DNA of 64,000 nt from Allodiplogaster sudhausi. Lineage: Eukaryota > Nematoda > Chromadorea > Rhabditida > Diplogasteridae. Below the pieces are notes generated by a model that made no database searches, was not told the origin of the DNA, and saw only the letters and a program-made list of their open reading frames with translations. Positions 33,801 to 45,308 of the stretch are shown in pieces. Each line of letters opens with the position of its first letter. The stretch's first letter is position 1. The stretch lies in NCBI GenBank assembly GCA_945643635.1, contig CALZFC010000006.1, positions 11,123,501-11,187,500 of the forward strand, written 5' to 3'. The position numbers were made by a program, and so were the translations under genes.

Positions 33801-34284
33801 GTCCTTCCACGCAGTATGCACTTTCCTCTCTTTCAACTTTCCTTTCACTCCCTAGCTTCCACCCTCTCTGTGTCTCTCTCAGACACGTACTCTTTCTTTC
33901 CGTCTCACTCTCTCGCTTCCTCTCTCCATCTCTCTTTCTCACTCTCCACCTCATTTCGATCGATCTCCATGAACTCGTGGCGGCCGCCCTTTTTGCGTGG
34001 AAACGGATAGGAGAAGAGTGCCAAGAGAGAGAGAAAAATGAAGCATAGGAATGAAAGAACCAGACGGGAAAAGAGGGCAGAGGGAGAAAGGAAAGTAAAT
34101 GACTAACGAAGAGAGTTGAAGAGTGGAAAGGACAGAGTCCTTCTGCATCAAGTCATTGCGAATCCGCTATTGTTTCAGCTAATGGCCTCTAAAAAATGGC
34201 AGGCCCCTAGCATTCAACATAATATTATTAATGCTTCTATGTCGTTCTCAATTTTCTCTTTCTCTCCCTCTCTTACCTTCTCTC

Positions 34285-34327
<43 letters not shown>

Positions 34328-34919
34328 TTCTCTCGCTGTCTTCCATATCTTCTCTCCCATTTCCGTCCACGTCATAGCTGCCTCGTGGCTACACTTGAGT
34401 GTGCGACAAAGTCACAGTGAGTGTATTGTCACTCTCTCATCTCTCTCTTTTTCTCTCTTTCTCTGCCACTCTCTTTCTTTCTCCCACTTCGTGACAGCTT
34501 ATGGCTCCTTCCTTATACATACATATGTAGCATGCCGCTATTTATTCCAGCACTCCTTACTTGTACAACACGCAACACCATATTTTCTTCAAGTACCCCA
34601 GGAGTACTATTTTTCAATACGCTATAGGATCGAGATAGGATCTATTAGATGAAGAAGTTCTACTTGAGGGAGGGGCACCATTTTTTTCCTGCAGGCAAGC
34701 CATCTAGAGTTTTTTCATGAAATTTTCACTTCATGATCTGGTGATTTGCAAATAGGGAATTAATTTAATCTTTCTACTTTACTTCCCAAGATGCCTAGCT
34801 AATTTACATTGCTTGCTTCAGGGGAGGCATTGTTAAGAGGGGGCTATAATAAAGGTAGCATTAATAGAGAAAATAAGATCTGTATAGTTAGACACGAACT
34901 CAGTCGCAATTCGTTCATA

Positions 34920-34956
<37 letters not shown>

Positions 34957-35961
34957 TCCCTCTCCCTCTCTGCCTCTCTGCCTCTCCATACTCTTCATAA
35001 GTTCTCTGCGTTCACGAGGTCTATCTTTTCCCCTCTCCATTGCAACAGCGACCTAAATGTTTCGTCTCTCATTGACTTGCCTACATCTTGGCGAATCTCT
35101 TAATAGACCAAGTTTCATTTCTTTTCCTTTCTTTTCACATGCACTGTGACCTTCGCTTCTCACCAAACATATAGAATAGTACTTTCTTGTTCAATGTCTC
35201 TTCCAGTTAATGAGCAAAAGAGCCAGATTCCAACCCCTCATCCAGGATCCGTACAAATGAGTGAATAGAAGCAATCCGCTGTTGCTTAGCACTCGACGGC
35301 CTTTTCTCTTTCATTTTCCTCTCCATATGCTATAATTTTCCCACGCGGGAAAAGATAATTTTGTTGTTGTCATGATTTTCCTTTGATATCGCCCACCTTT
35401 AAGTGAGAGTCTCACCTTTTTATCCACGTTCGCGAAGGCAGGAAAGTGTCACTTATTATATATTGCATTCATACGTCCCCATTGAGGTATTCTCTTCTTT
35501 CACATTCGTCTTCGATGTTTCTGTTATGCTCTCAACTTCTCTCTGACATTTTGTTTTCAGAATCGCTGTAATCGTTACTCCCTTCTCCCTCGACAATCCG
35601 ATGGCTTTAAAATTGCGAACAAATTGCCTTTGATATCTCACAATATGAATTCTGTCTTTCCCGTGAAGATTTAATATTCTGAAGCGTTGATTAGTGCTCA
35701 CTTTTGCTTGAATATCGACGTTGTACTTCTCGATCTTGATCTCTTAGTAGATCATCGATGCTTTCTTGTAATCCGTTCCCGTTCTTTTTTTTGTTCTCTG
35801 GTCATTTATGAAAAAAGACCGGCGAAGTCGAGTTGAATGCTGCCTTCTTTTTATTCTCTCTTCGTGCGTGTAATGTTTGTTCTTCTTTTGGAGTCCTCGT
35901 TCTTTTCACCTGTGCTTCCTCTCTGCCTCAGAGTGGAAGGGCGAGTTGCTCTCTCCACCCG
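30863..35961. other. Gene-poor, CT-rich interval
   Basis: About 5 kb with no recognised gene. Pure CT/GA tracts at about 33440-33760, 33840-33960, 34270-34340 and 34920-34985 account for the long Ser/Leu and Arg/Glu frames. Frames at 30946-31236 (minus) and 31427-31609 (plus) have a less biased composition but no motif or splice partner. The far end presumably holds the promoter of the nuclear receptor. Confidence 0.45.
34920..34985. repeat. CT microsatellite
   Basis: A nearly pure (CT)n run with CCCT interruptions towards its end. Confidence 0.9.
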
Positions 35962-38900
35962 ATGTCGGCTTCGTCCTTCGTCCTTCTGGATGGCACGCGC
36001 ATTGAGATCGGCCAGCTCTCGCTCCTCTCTTATCCTGCTGCTGCCATTCTCACCGTTACCAAGGTTTTCATTATTCTCCTTTTGCGCTCCCACCTTTTTC
36101 CGCTAGCATTGAATAAAAAATAAAGTTTTACAATAATCACGTAAATAAAGGCCACTTAAAAAGCCTTTTCCAACCAACTCTCTCTTCGAAAAGAAAAAAA
36201 ATAAAATCGAAATCCACGCAAGACTGTTTATGCAGACAAAGGAGAAGAAGTTTAGCTTTCTCTCACTCCCTTTTTTTATTTCTCTCCATTCTCTATATCT
36301 TCTCTCTCTCTCACACTCTTTTTCTCACTCTCTGTTTTTCTTCCTCTCCATCCTCTATTTCTTGTTCCTTCCTCCCTCCCTCTCTCGCTTTCTCTCTCTC
36401 TCCATTCTCTATATCTTCTCTCTCTCTCACTCTTTCTCTCTCTTTCTCTCTCTCTGTTTTTCTTCCTCTCTCTCTCTCCCTCTCTCTCCCCCTCTCTCTC
36501 TCTCTCTTTTCCAGCCCTCTCCTCCGCCTGAAGCGCCCTCGTCGGTGTCCTCTCCCCTCGGTGCTGCCACGAGTAGCAGTAACTGCAGCAGCCCAGCCGA
36601 TGCACACAACACCTCATTGTCAGACGACAACCGTATGTATGCTCTGTCACTATTATTAAATATGAACCCGTGATACATTCAAGAAAAAAATCAATAAAAA
36701 GTGTTTGTTTTCTGGAATCTTGTGAAGTAAGCTCGCAAGATGGTATTCGTTATTTCATAAATGTGCGAGTATATAACGAGTAGTAATGAAAGCGTGTCCC
36801 TGCAGGAGTCTGCCTGATCTGCGGCGACCGCTCGGACGGCGCCCACTTCGGGGTCGACGCGTGCAGGGCCTGCGCTGCCTTCTTCAGGTTTCCTTGTATT
36901 TATTCACTCTGTCAATTTTGTTCTTGTCTTGATAAAAATACATTAGTTGACATTTTAATCAAATGTCACCTCAGAGTGGCAAATGTCATAAACAACCTTT
37001 TTTTCTAAAAATGGGAAAGAAAAAAAGAGTGCCTTGGCACAAGTTTGGTGTTTGTATGTACTCTAAACGTGCCTGAAAGATGCAGACATCGCATGCACAT
37101 ACATACACATGTATGCGCCTAATGTTTCACATGCCCATGTCATCCATATTTACACCCTGGAATCGCTGACGCAAATTGGCACTTCTCTTGGCACGGCATA
37201 TATATATTTGCGATTTTTATCCTCCACTCTAGTACCGCGCTTATCTTTTGCCGTAATTTTCTCGCTAGCTAATTTGCTCTCCCTTCCAAATTCATCCTTC
37301 TTCTTTTTCTCATCTTCAAAACTTCTTAGCTTCACGTAAAAAAATTGCAGAGAATCAAGGGTGTCTTGTAAAGGTTATTCCAGGAATGATATGTGTTTTC
37401 TCTCTGTAGGAGAAGCATCGTGCTGAAGAAGAAGTATGTTTGTCGACAGGGAGGCCATGCGTGTTCCATCAACAAAGGTTTCTTCATCTATTATGCATTT
37501 AAATTAATTTACTATAAAAATGACAAAGTTTATATATTATTATATAATATCGATTAAATAAACAGGGGAGATCCTATCTATTTCCAGCTGTCCGTAGCAT
37601 GTGCAGAAAGTGCCGCTTTGTCAAGTGTCTTCAGCGGGGAATGCTACCAGAAAGTTTGTTGCTATTTCTTATGCGAATGTATCTATGTATATTCTTATGT
37701 ATTGTCATGTATTCCTAAGTTGTAACGACTATGTAGCTCAAACAAAGCTTATATGATATTGAAATTTTCTTGTTGTTTCAGATGTTAAGGCGAAGCCGAA
37801 GAGCTCCGCTTCCTCGACCCCAAAACACCGCCTCGAGCAGCCCTCCCGCACGGCGTCTGCGATCGACTCTGCCGAGTCTTCTGTCGAGTTGCCGCTCCAT
37901 CCTCAGCTGAGGATTGAAGATGACAAGGAAGCCTCCACTTCTGCTGACATCAAGGTTCACTTATTTTGCAGTCATATATTTAGTTTTCAGATCAAGGTTA
38001 TCTATCAACAATTGTAATCGATCTTTTTTCAGTATATTATAAGAGAAGTCTTGATCTAACATTGCAATTGCAGCCGCAGCTGAAATCATTGAATCCCTCG
38101 CCGGATCGCGGGATGCCTCGGCTCATGCAAATTCATCGATGCTACACGTTTCTTTCTTATATCATATATAAAAAGCTTGTTTTCATCTTGAATACTTCTA
38201 GAATGTCAACAATATAGTTCTTTCTCCATATTAAGTCCGATTAACCACTGAAGATATACGAATCCTTTCCAGTCAGCTGTGCCTCCGACGGCGTTCCATT
38301 GAACTTGCACTCCAGAGTGACCGACAACCTCGCGGCCTCAGGCAAATAAGCAAAGAAGAGGTTTTCATTTGTATCCATTATTCTTTTTCACATTTTTTAT
38401 TAAACAACAAAACATTTGAGATGAAGTACTTTTAAGAGCTACCGCCTGGTTACCTTCCCGGTGTTGAGTCGAATAATGAAGAGTTGGCTACCAATCACAG
38501 CCGAATTTTGCGCATCCGCCTTTCCCGAATTCGTAAAACTCGAACAACACGAACAGGTAGGAAGCTATCTTTTTCCCTTATTTATTAAATGATAAAATTA
38601 ATACATTGTATTACCTGGTACAAAATCAGTTTTAATTGGCATAAAATGGCTCATTCTTCAGCTGACAGTTTTCCACGACTTCTTTATCGCCCTCTGGAAT
38701 GCGGAGAACTTTGTGAACACGTTGCGTGCTTTTCCTGATGAGGAGCACTGCAACAAGAAGTCAGTGCACGCCAACAGGTTGACACTCCATTCTATCGGCC
38801 CGCTTTGTAGTTTCATTTTCATCTATATTTTATGATTTCCCATTTGCAACGAGAAATGAAGTAGGGCAACGTCGATCACGACCTACATCAACCTGGAGGA

Positions 38901-39643
38901 GATGGAGCAATTCTTCACCGACATGCCGGACGGCTTTGACATGCAAAAGTCCAGCGAGTGAGTATATCACTCTAAATTCATTAGCTGATTGTTTTTATGT
39001 ATTCATCTGTTCCTCGGTTTTCTTAGATACACGAGGGAAGGCGTCTTCGGAGACACTGGCTATGTCCTTCGCATGCTTCATCGAGTGAAGCTGACTGACG
39101 TCGAATTCTGTGCCCTGATTGCAATTAGCATGATGTTCCCGCCTTGTCAGATATTCTCTGTCCTCTCTCCACAATTAAACATATTTTCCTCTCCATGTCA
39201 ATTCCATTATAGATCACCCGAAAGGCCATCGGAAGCTCGTTGATCTTTCTCTCGGGGTACGAACAGAAATCCTCGCTGAATTGCACACTTACTACAGGTT
39301 ATCCTGCGTTCACTTTCTTGACTTTCTTCTGTATTAACTGATGAAATCAAAGTTCAAGCACAAACAAATAATAGATCCTTCAGCTGCATGCAACGCAAGG
39401 AGGATTATGCTGTTCGATTAGGAGATGTCATGACTCTCAGCTCGACATTACAGGTTTCTCACATTGAAACTGCTATTTTACTTTTTTTTTCCTTTTCCTG
39501 CTATAAATATTCATGTATCAATACAATTTCAATATGTTTTCTTTTAGAAGACGGCGATCAGCTTAGCAGATGATATGGAAATCTTCAAGCTGTTTGACGC
39601 CTTCGCCGTTGATCCTTTTCTCTACGAGATAACACATAAGTGA
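35962..39643 (+). CDS. Nuclear hormone receptor (supplementary NHR type)
   Basis: A zinc-finger transcription factor of the nucleus with a ligand-binding-like domain. Fifteen exons join in phase: 35962-36063, 36515-36632, 36806-36887, 37410-37477, 37588-37653, 37782-37954, 38074-38147, 38273-38360, 38437-38556, 38662-38777, 38865-38957, 39027-39145, 39213-39297, 39375-39453, 39548-39643 (492 residues). The first zinc finger is C-x2-C-x13-C-x2-C at about residues 76-96 with P-box region CRACAAFFRR, the form usual in expanded nematode NHRs. The second finger spans about 112-132 and ends CRKCRFVKC. A Ser/Pro-rich hinge follows, then a helical ligand-binding domain (about 210-490) ending FLYEITHK. 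Exons 1-2 (Ser/Pro-rich N-terminus) are the least certain. GCCTCAG near 35931 may be a trans-splice acceptor. Confidence 0.9.
36290..36514. repeat. CT microsatellite in NHR intron 1
   Basis: The CT-rich tract runs right up to the polypyrimidine tract and acceptor of NHR exon 2 (TTTTCCAG). Confidence 0.85.
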
Positions 39644-40447
39644 TACGAAAGTTATTAAAACTACTTAACTTTTCTTGAATAGAGTACATATTTCAACGCT
39701 AGAAACAAAAATAATTTTTTTAAAATATATTTTGTTTACACTTACATATGCATGCATACGTAAAAATCTCGGCGACCATATAAGACAGAGATCATAATTA
39801 TTGCAAATTATGCTTTTTTCCGTGTTATTCTGTCCAGTCACCCAATGCTGCGATACGTGTATCATTTGTCGATTTTTCAGAGTGCAGAGATGCAATCATT
39901 CGTTCTTTCAAGTTTTAAAATGGTCATTGATGAAATATTTTTTATTAGAATATTTCATTAACAGTTTCTAATCAAATGAGTTCTTGCCTGTTTTTTCCCG
40001 TTACTAGCCATCATCGATCATAAGAACGTGTTGCTGATTGATAATAGATTACGGAAGAATTAATAATGGTTGTGACCCTAAACTTGTGTTGTTTTTATGT
40101 TTCTAAATTTAGGTAATGTTTTCTCGTTTGTTCTAACTGATGAAGCCAGTGGAGACTCTGCAGTACACATTTTGATGATAAGCGATATCTCACGGCGAGA
40201 TCAGACATGTGGAGAGACATTCACGAAGACATCCAAGACGATTTATCCTTTAACGATCTATTATCGACCCTTAATTGATCCAGAGTCGAAGAGAAAATAA
40301 AGGAAAGATAACAAGAAAAAGATGAAAAAAACAAGAGATTGAGTCAGAAGAAAACAGAAGCTGAGTGCCTTCTCGTACCCAATACTTGCTGTATGAATGC
40401 ACTGCACTTATTTTTCTCAATGATCATAATTCGAGCCCTTTTTCAAG
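39644..40447. other. Spacer downstream of the NHR gene
   Basis: No gene is recognised. The stretch is AT-rich, and a small frame at 40097-40300 has no support. Confidence 0.45.
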
Positions 40448-41322
40448 ATGATGTTTCTCGTCTTCTGGTTCGTGGCATTCAGTGGAGCTTTTTCATCAAT
40501 AACAGCTGCCAGTGCTCAAAATTGTCAGTTGAAGATAGTTTTTTTATCGTTTTCTTTAATTGTATACATTTGTATGTAAATTGTTGAGAGCTGGTATTCA
40601 GGCACCTCCTGCGCGTACCTGGCACTTTTCCGTGATGGAATCAACGTTTCTGCCTATTTCGTGGAAGTAAGTACATAGAATATCGTATATATGTAAATAT
40701 ACATGCATTTATCATGTGAGCATATAGTAGTCTTTTTATGGCACCCGAACTAATGATGTAATTTCTCCTAACTCAATTGAGTACGGTTGTTCGGAGGAGG
40801 CCGAGGACGAAGGAGGCTTGTGCCGCCTGCTGAGTCGGCCGGAAGACAAATACGTCATCATGGACTGCCACAGCGAGCCGGCCATCTGCACGGGGCGGAT
40901 GAGCTATCACGTGAGGGAGAAGATGCATCGAAAGGACTTCCTGTCTGGCAGATACGACCAGCTCGTGCCCAGCCTCCCTCAGACAGATCCAGCCACAACT
41001 CCAACCGTCAGCATTTCATTTTTCCTATTCTAAATTGTTCCAAAGCTCTGAAAACTATGCTAATTTTTTCATTTGAAGCTTCTGCTCACATCGACACAAG
41101 CAAACAAGGCAGCAACAATTGTCAGAAATTTCACACTGTCTAAAATTTTGAAAATACGTATGTATAAATAAATTCGATGATAATAAAGCAGCAGCTACTT
41201 GCAATTTCCATTTGCAGTCACAGGCCTGGCTCTTTCTTGTGACTGCCCTACTGCTGTGCATCCTTTGCATCAGCGCTGCAATTCTCTGGAGCGTGTTAGT
41301 TTGCCTAGACGCCAACACATAG
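40448..41322 (+). CDS. Small type I membrane protein, Cys-containing ectodomain
   Basis: Exons 40448-40523, 40602-40666, 40782-41006, (41079-41120) and 41218-41322 join in phase. The optional 14-codon exon 4 preserves phase whether used or skipped, so its inclusion is uncertain. The protein has a signal peptide (MMFLVFWFVAFSGAFS), an ectodomain of about 110 residues with eight Cys (for example CTSCAYLALFRDG, YGCSEEAEDEGGLC, VIMDCHSEPAIC), a Thr/Pro stalk and one transmembrane helix (WLFLVTALLLCILCISAAIL) with a six- to eight-residue tail. I recognise no named domain. A perfect 13-bp hairpin overlaps the stop codon (listed separately). Cell-surface receptor or adhesion roles are possible but unsupported. 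Confidence 0.65.
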
Positions 41323-41337
41323 AAATGTGTTGGCGTC
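41308..41337 (+). other. Perfect hairpin spanning a stop codon
   Basis: GACGCCAACACAT, loop AGAA, then ATGTGTTGGCGTC form a 13-bp perfect stem with a four-base loop. The TAG stop of the membrane-protein gene (41320-41322) sits at the stem-loop boundary. Confidence 0.85.
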
Positions 41338-42011
41338 AGAGCATCCTTCACAGACTTTTGATACCCGGTGTTCATAGTAGGTTCCCTAAAGTACAGGGAG
41401 TGTAAAATGTTTAGTAGCAAGAGCTTCCAACAAGCTTTGTTGCTTTTTCAAATTGTGATTTCAAATACTAGAGATATGAATGTAGGCTGTAATATCGAAA
41501 TCTATGTTTACTTGTCAAAATTCTTGAGTGGCGAGGTGCATTCTTTGATCTTTTATTGCGTACACCTAACAATAAGTGAAACGTGTGATAAGAATGAGAA
41601 TGAGAGAGAGGCCTTCAGCCGACCGCCCCTCACAAAGCACTCGCTTTGATCGCCATCATTCATTCACCTTATGCTTCTCACACACCCTGTAATTCTGTGC
41701 TTCGATATCATAAACTTTTATTTTAGCCTCTCTTCGTCGACGCTCAGGAATCGTCAGAGCGTCCACAAGGAAGTGGCATGGGACTTGGAAATTAATTAGC
41801 TTGTTCAATATCTTAAAAGTTATGTAAACTAGCATTATTATGCTATTGTTTTGAATGCGAGTGTAAATCATATATAAATATTTTAGCAGGTATTAAATAA
41901 AATGTTCCCTACTTTCCTTCCGTGTGGATGAAATAGATAAGGAAATACAATGAAACGTACATATTCATGGTCAGTGCATTTACATACATACATACATATT
42001 TGTTGTTTCCT
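41338..42011. other. Spacer between convergent genes
   Basis: No supported coding exon. A plus frame at 41368-41649 lacks any start, splice or homology support. Confidence 0.45.
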
Positions 42012-43580
42012 TTACAGAATCCTCCGTGGAATGGCCCATCGGAAAACATTTAAAAGAGCTCTTCGATAAGAGCGAAAAGCACAAAGGAGAACGCAATAGT
42101 ACGCGAATCTGCAAGGAAGAAACGATAAGCATAAATTAAACTCTAAAATTTCTGTTTGAAAATGCAATCGATTTACGGATTGATCATGTAGATGCAGACG
42201 GAGAAAGCGCTCAAGAATCGAACCCAACCGGGAGCATTCTCAACGAATTCCACTTCGATGAAGGCGACTGTGAAGTGTCATTCATTCAAGTACAATATAA
42301 GATATGCACCAGATATTCACGTAAAATGCTATCTCATGTGATTACACTGACAAAATATGAAGATTATTCCGGGCAATATAATGAAAAATGGGGCCAGCAT
42401 TGCGAGAGCGAAGAGCAGCCGATTTGTCTGGACTAAGACAGCGAAGGTTCGAGGCGAGACAGATGATTCCATCTGAAACCTAGTCCTTTCACAGACTATG
42501 GACATCTGATAAAGTATAATATGACATTTAATAACCGATTTGGAATGTTGTTTAGTGGCACTGAAGAAAAACCAAGTGGAGAATAAGTAGGTCACGCACA
42601 TAACACAAAAGGTTATTCCGAGGACTGTGGGCAGTGCACCGCTTCCATTCAGAAATAGAGCAGCGTAATCTCGCTCTACTTCCACACCTTTGTTGGCCCG
42701 ATTGGTATCCTGAAGAGGTAAACAGGAGCTTTGTACTTTATATATAAAACAAAGGAAATTCGTATGAGTACCTCTGTGGATATAACAGCAAATGCAGCCG
42801 CCATATATCCAATATTAAAAACGTACATAAATAGAAATGCACTGTACCTCCTGAATATTTTCTTGTTTCATTAAAGTGTATTCATAGTGAGACAATAGGT
42901 CTAAAATAAAAAAATTTTAAAGCTGAATAAATCACTTCGACTTACAGTTTCGGTCCAAAGCTCAAGGCATATCGGATAAAGAAGTGTTTTTGTTGAATCC
43001 CATTAGTGACCGATAAGAAGTTAAATATTGCTCCTATACGACAACAAAAACTGCAGAACAAAAACAGAAGAACAAAAACTGCATCCTAACCAAGGTATGC
43101 TGTCCCCAGAGTTGCACCAAGGTTGCCACAAAATGCAGTCATTAGGTATCGATTTGAAGGTGTGAAAGTGCGGAAGACGCCCGTAAAGATAATAATCAAA
43201 AAAGAAAGATATGTATTTACTTAATTTTAAGATAGATTGGGGATTTCTAATTTAAGACCGTGCTCGTACGCTGTTTGGAGAAAGCAGAAAGGGCTGAGTG
43301 AAGCCGAAAAGCATTGAGTGGATAAGACAGCCGACGAGAAGACCAGGGGTAGGCCAGAGAACTCCGTTTGCCTTGGCTGCCTCAGGCGTGTAACTAAAGT
43401 CAACAACTCCAAAATGAACTATATTGAAAATGAAAATATTTCAAACCGATAAACGATGAAAAGAAGTATAATTGAAGAGAAGCCGGAGAGAACGAGTAGA
43501 ATAAGCTGCGCATAGTAGTATATTTCCAATGTTGTTCGGAGGCTTTCAATTGAGTGGACCACACAACTCCAGTTTTGCAT
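42012..43580 (-). CDS. 7TM chemoreceptor-like gene, dispersed copy H
   Basis: Same family as the 14-28 kb array. Exons, 5'-3': 43580-43447, 43393-43270, about 43196-43091, 43033-42946, 42850-42772, 42709-42536, 42472-42352, 42267-42177, 42108-42012 (about 337 residues). It shares with copy F the fused 174-nt exon (ALPTVLGITFCVMCV in TM5) and a short tail. Kept blocks are FTGVFRTFTPSN, QTNRLLFALAMLAPFF and FAYYCVLLCAFRSYRR. The acceptor for exon 3 reads TTTTTTTG, so the expected AG is missing. Without a substitute acceptor, exon 3 (TM3) would be skipped or the intron kept. All other junctions are canonical and all frames open. It may be a very young pseudogene, or the site may be an assembly error. 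Confidence 0.6.
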
Positions 43581-43879
43581 GACAACTCAGAGACTCAACG
43601 GTCTCCCACCATGAAAAGTTCATCATATAATGCAAATGGATGGCCAATGATAATTCAATCTGTTCATTCCTGTGCCTGATATGGAAACTAAGAATCAGCT
43701 TTCCGAGGTAATCAATTTTGGCGGGCATTCATCACGTAGCACAACCTTAGTTTCAGTTGCCAGTGCGCTTATTATCACATGAGCTGCAGCGGAATCTTTG
43801 AAACACTTTATTACACATCAACATTGACAATAACTTAATAAATACTTGAGCAAAAGATAAAGAGATCAGAAAGCTCGCT
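43581..43879. other. Spacer between copy H and the Cys-rich gene
   Basis: About 300 bases. One open frame on the minus strand (43546-43728) overlaps the start of copy H and has no support. AATAAA-type signals near 43835 could serve the minus-strand Cys-rich gene. Confidence 0.4.
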
Positions 43880-44729
43880 CTAGTTTTTCTTCAGCTTTTC
43901 GAAGCGGTCGAGGACGCTGTTGAAGGCAGACCCAGGCTTGGCAGAGGAAAGAGGGACAGAGGAAGGAGAAGACTCACGACGTCGACGGCGCTTGCAGCAG
44001 CAAGGGCAGCAGCTGCAAGTTCCATTCTCGAGAATTACTGAGACCATGAGTATGCAGTAACACTTTACAGCTTTTACTGTAAAGACATGTATCATATGTA
44101 TGTAGAAGATAACTAGAATGATATTGCCCATACCCGCATCCGCAGCAGCCGCATCCGCATCCACAACCGCAGCAGGGGCAGCAGCAGCAGTTGTTGCAGC
44201 AGCAGTTGTGGTTGCCACAGCAACAGTTATGACAGCAACAGCACTTCTTGTAGCAACAACAGCAGCACTTCTTGCAACAGCAGCAGTGGTTGCAGCACTC
44301 AAGAAATATGTTTGTGCTTTTTTTAAAGGAATTTAAATTTAAAAGTTCTAGAATATTACAAAAACCATTTGTAAACTTTTATTTTATTTTTGACGTCTTC
44401 GTAATGGAAAGATCGTATTAAAGTATGATGAAAAAATAAGAGCTAACGTTATTGCAGCAGCAGTTATTGCAACAATTGTTGCAGCAACCGCAGCAGCCGC
44501 AGCAACGTTTTCCTCTTGCGGCCAAGGAATTCTTCTTTGAGGAGCCAACAGTCATGCACTTCTTCTTGCATTGCAGTGTCGTGATGGAAGTGGCAGCCTT
44601 GGGGATTGCGGATGCAGTCTGAGTCTGGTTGCTGGCTGCAGCAACTACCGTACTCTTAGTCTTCGCTGCGAGACCGATCCCGGCGAAGAGAGCAATGAGA
44701 ATGAGGACGGAGGTGATGGAGGAAGGCAT
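43880..44729 (-). CDS. Ultra-cysteine-rich secreted protein
   Basis: Exon 1 (44729-44448, 94 codons) encodes a signal peptide (SSITSVLILIALFAGIGLAA), a Thr/Ala linker and RCCGCCGCCNNCCNNCCC. Exon 2 (44297-44134) continues in phase with 54 codons, about 33 of them Cys, mixed with Asn, Lys, His and Gly (CCCCKKCCCCCYKKCCCC). A last exon ending at 43880 reads ENGTCSCCPCCCKRRRRRES and finishes EKLKKN. The exon 2/3 junction is uncertain: the obvious donor (GTATGG at 44133) gives the wrong phase for that frame, while a weaker GTTATC donor about 20 bases on fits an acceptor near 44036. A TATA motif lies about 65 bases upstream. The composition suggests heavy disulfide cross-linking or metal binding, as in structural or metallothionein-like proteins. 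No family is recognised. Confidence 0.65.
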
Positions 44730-44792
44730 TGCAAAGCCGGAAGATTGATGCGATGGCAGAAGAAGCACGCTGATAGAATGGCAGAAGTCGCA

Positions 44793-44799
44793 CTTTATA
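44793..44799 (-). promoter_or_regulatory. TATA box of the Cys-rich gene
   Basis: The minus strand reads GAGTATAAAGTG, 64-70 bases upstream of the start codon at 44729. This is a normal distance for a TATA box with a short 5' leader. Confidence 0.6.
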
Positions 44800-44998
44800 C
44801 TCCGCGGGATCAGGGGGTGCACCCCCCACCCCTGGGGACCCCTTCTCTTCTGACTCTCAGGGACAAACACAAGCTCGAGTGGACAGTCTCGTCTTTCTTT
44901 CCGCAACATCTCACATGCAACACGTGCTCTTTCGCTCACAATAACTGATGTGAGAGATGGGAAGAGTGCGGGAAAACTTATCGAGAGCTAGGGAAAGA

Positions 44999-45043
<45 letters not shown>

Positions 45044-45308
45044 GAGAGATAGAGAAGCTTCTGGACGACCTGCCAGGCATTTTGTTGAATATTTCCGTGT
45101 GGTATTCTTAACAATAAACACGTGGCCACATCGATAGATCCTTCGGCTGATCCTCCTCGATAGTTCACTTGCAATTTGAGCCTTCATTTTGTCGAAAAGA
45201 ATGCGAAGGACTATTGAACTCTTTGTTCAATTCCGCCCGCTAACAGCCTAACAACGCAAAGGATCTCATTGAAATCAAACTTTATTTCTAGCAATTACAC
45301 CGTTAACT
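44800..45308. other. Spacer with GC-rich hairpin and GA tract
   Basis: GGGGGTGCACCCCCC near 44816-44830 is a perfect short inverted repeat upstream of the Cys-rich gene. A pure GA run follows at about 45004-45040. No coding exon is recognised. Confidence 0.5.

Noticed and set aside
33473..34048. Overlapping frames of 165-191 residues
   Set aside because: The composition is almost entirely Ser, Leu and Phe from CT-rich DNA, with no splice sites, motifs or start context.
36230..36650. Frames on both strands over the NHR first intron
   Set aside because: Products of the CT/GA tract; the real exon starts at 36515 with a different function for the same bases.
44118..44336. Ala/Val-rich plus-strand frame opposite the Cys-rich gene
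   Set aside because: Antisense reading of the TGC-rich exon; it lacks the signal peptide and splice support seen on the minus strand.
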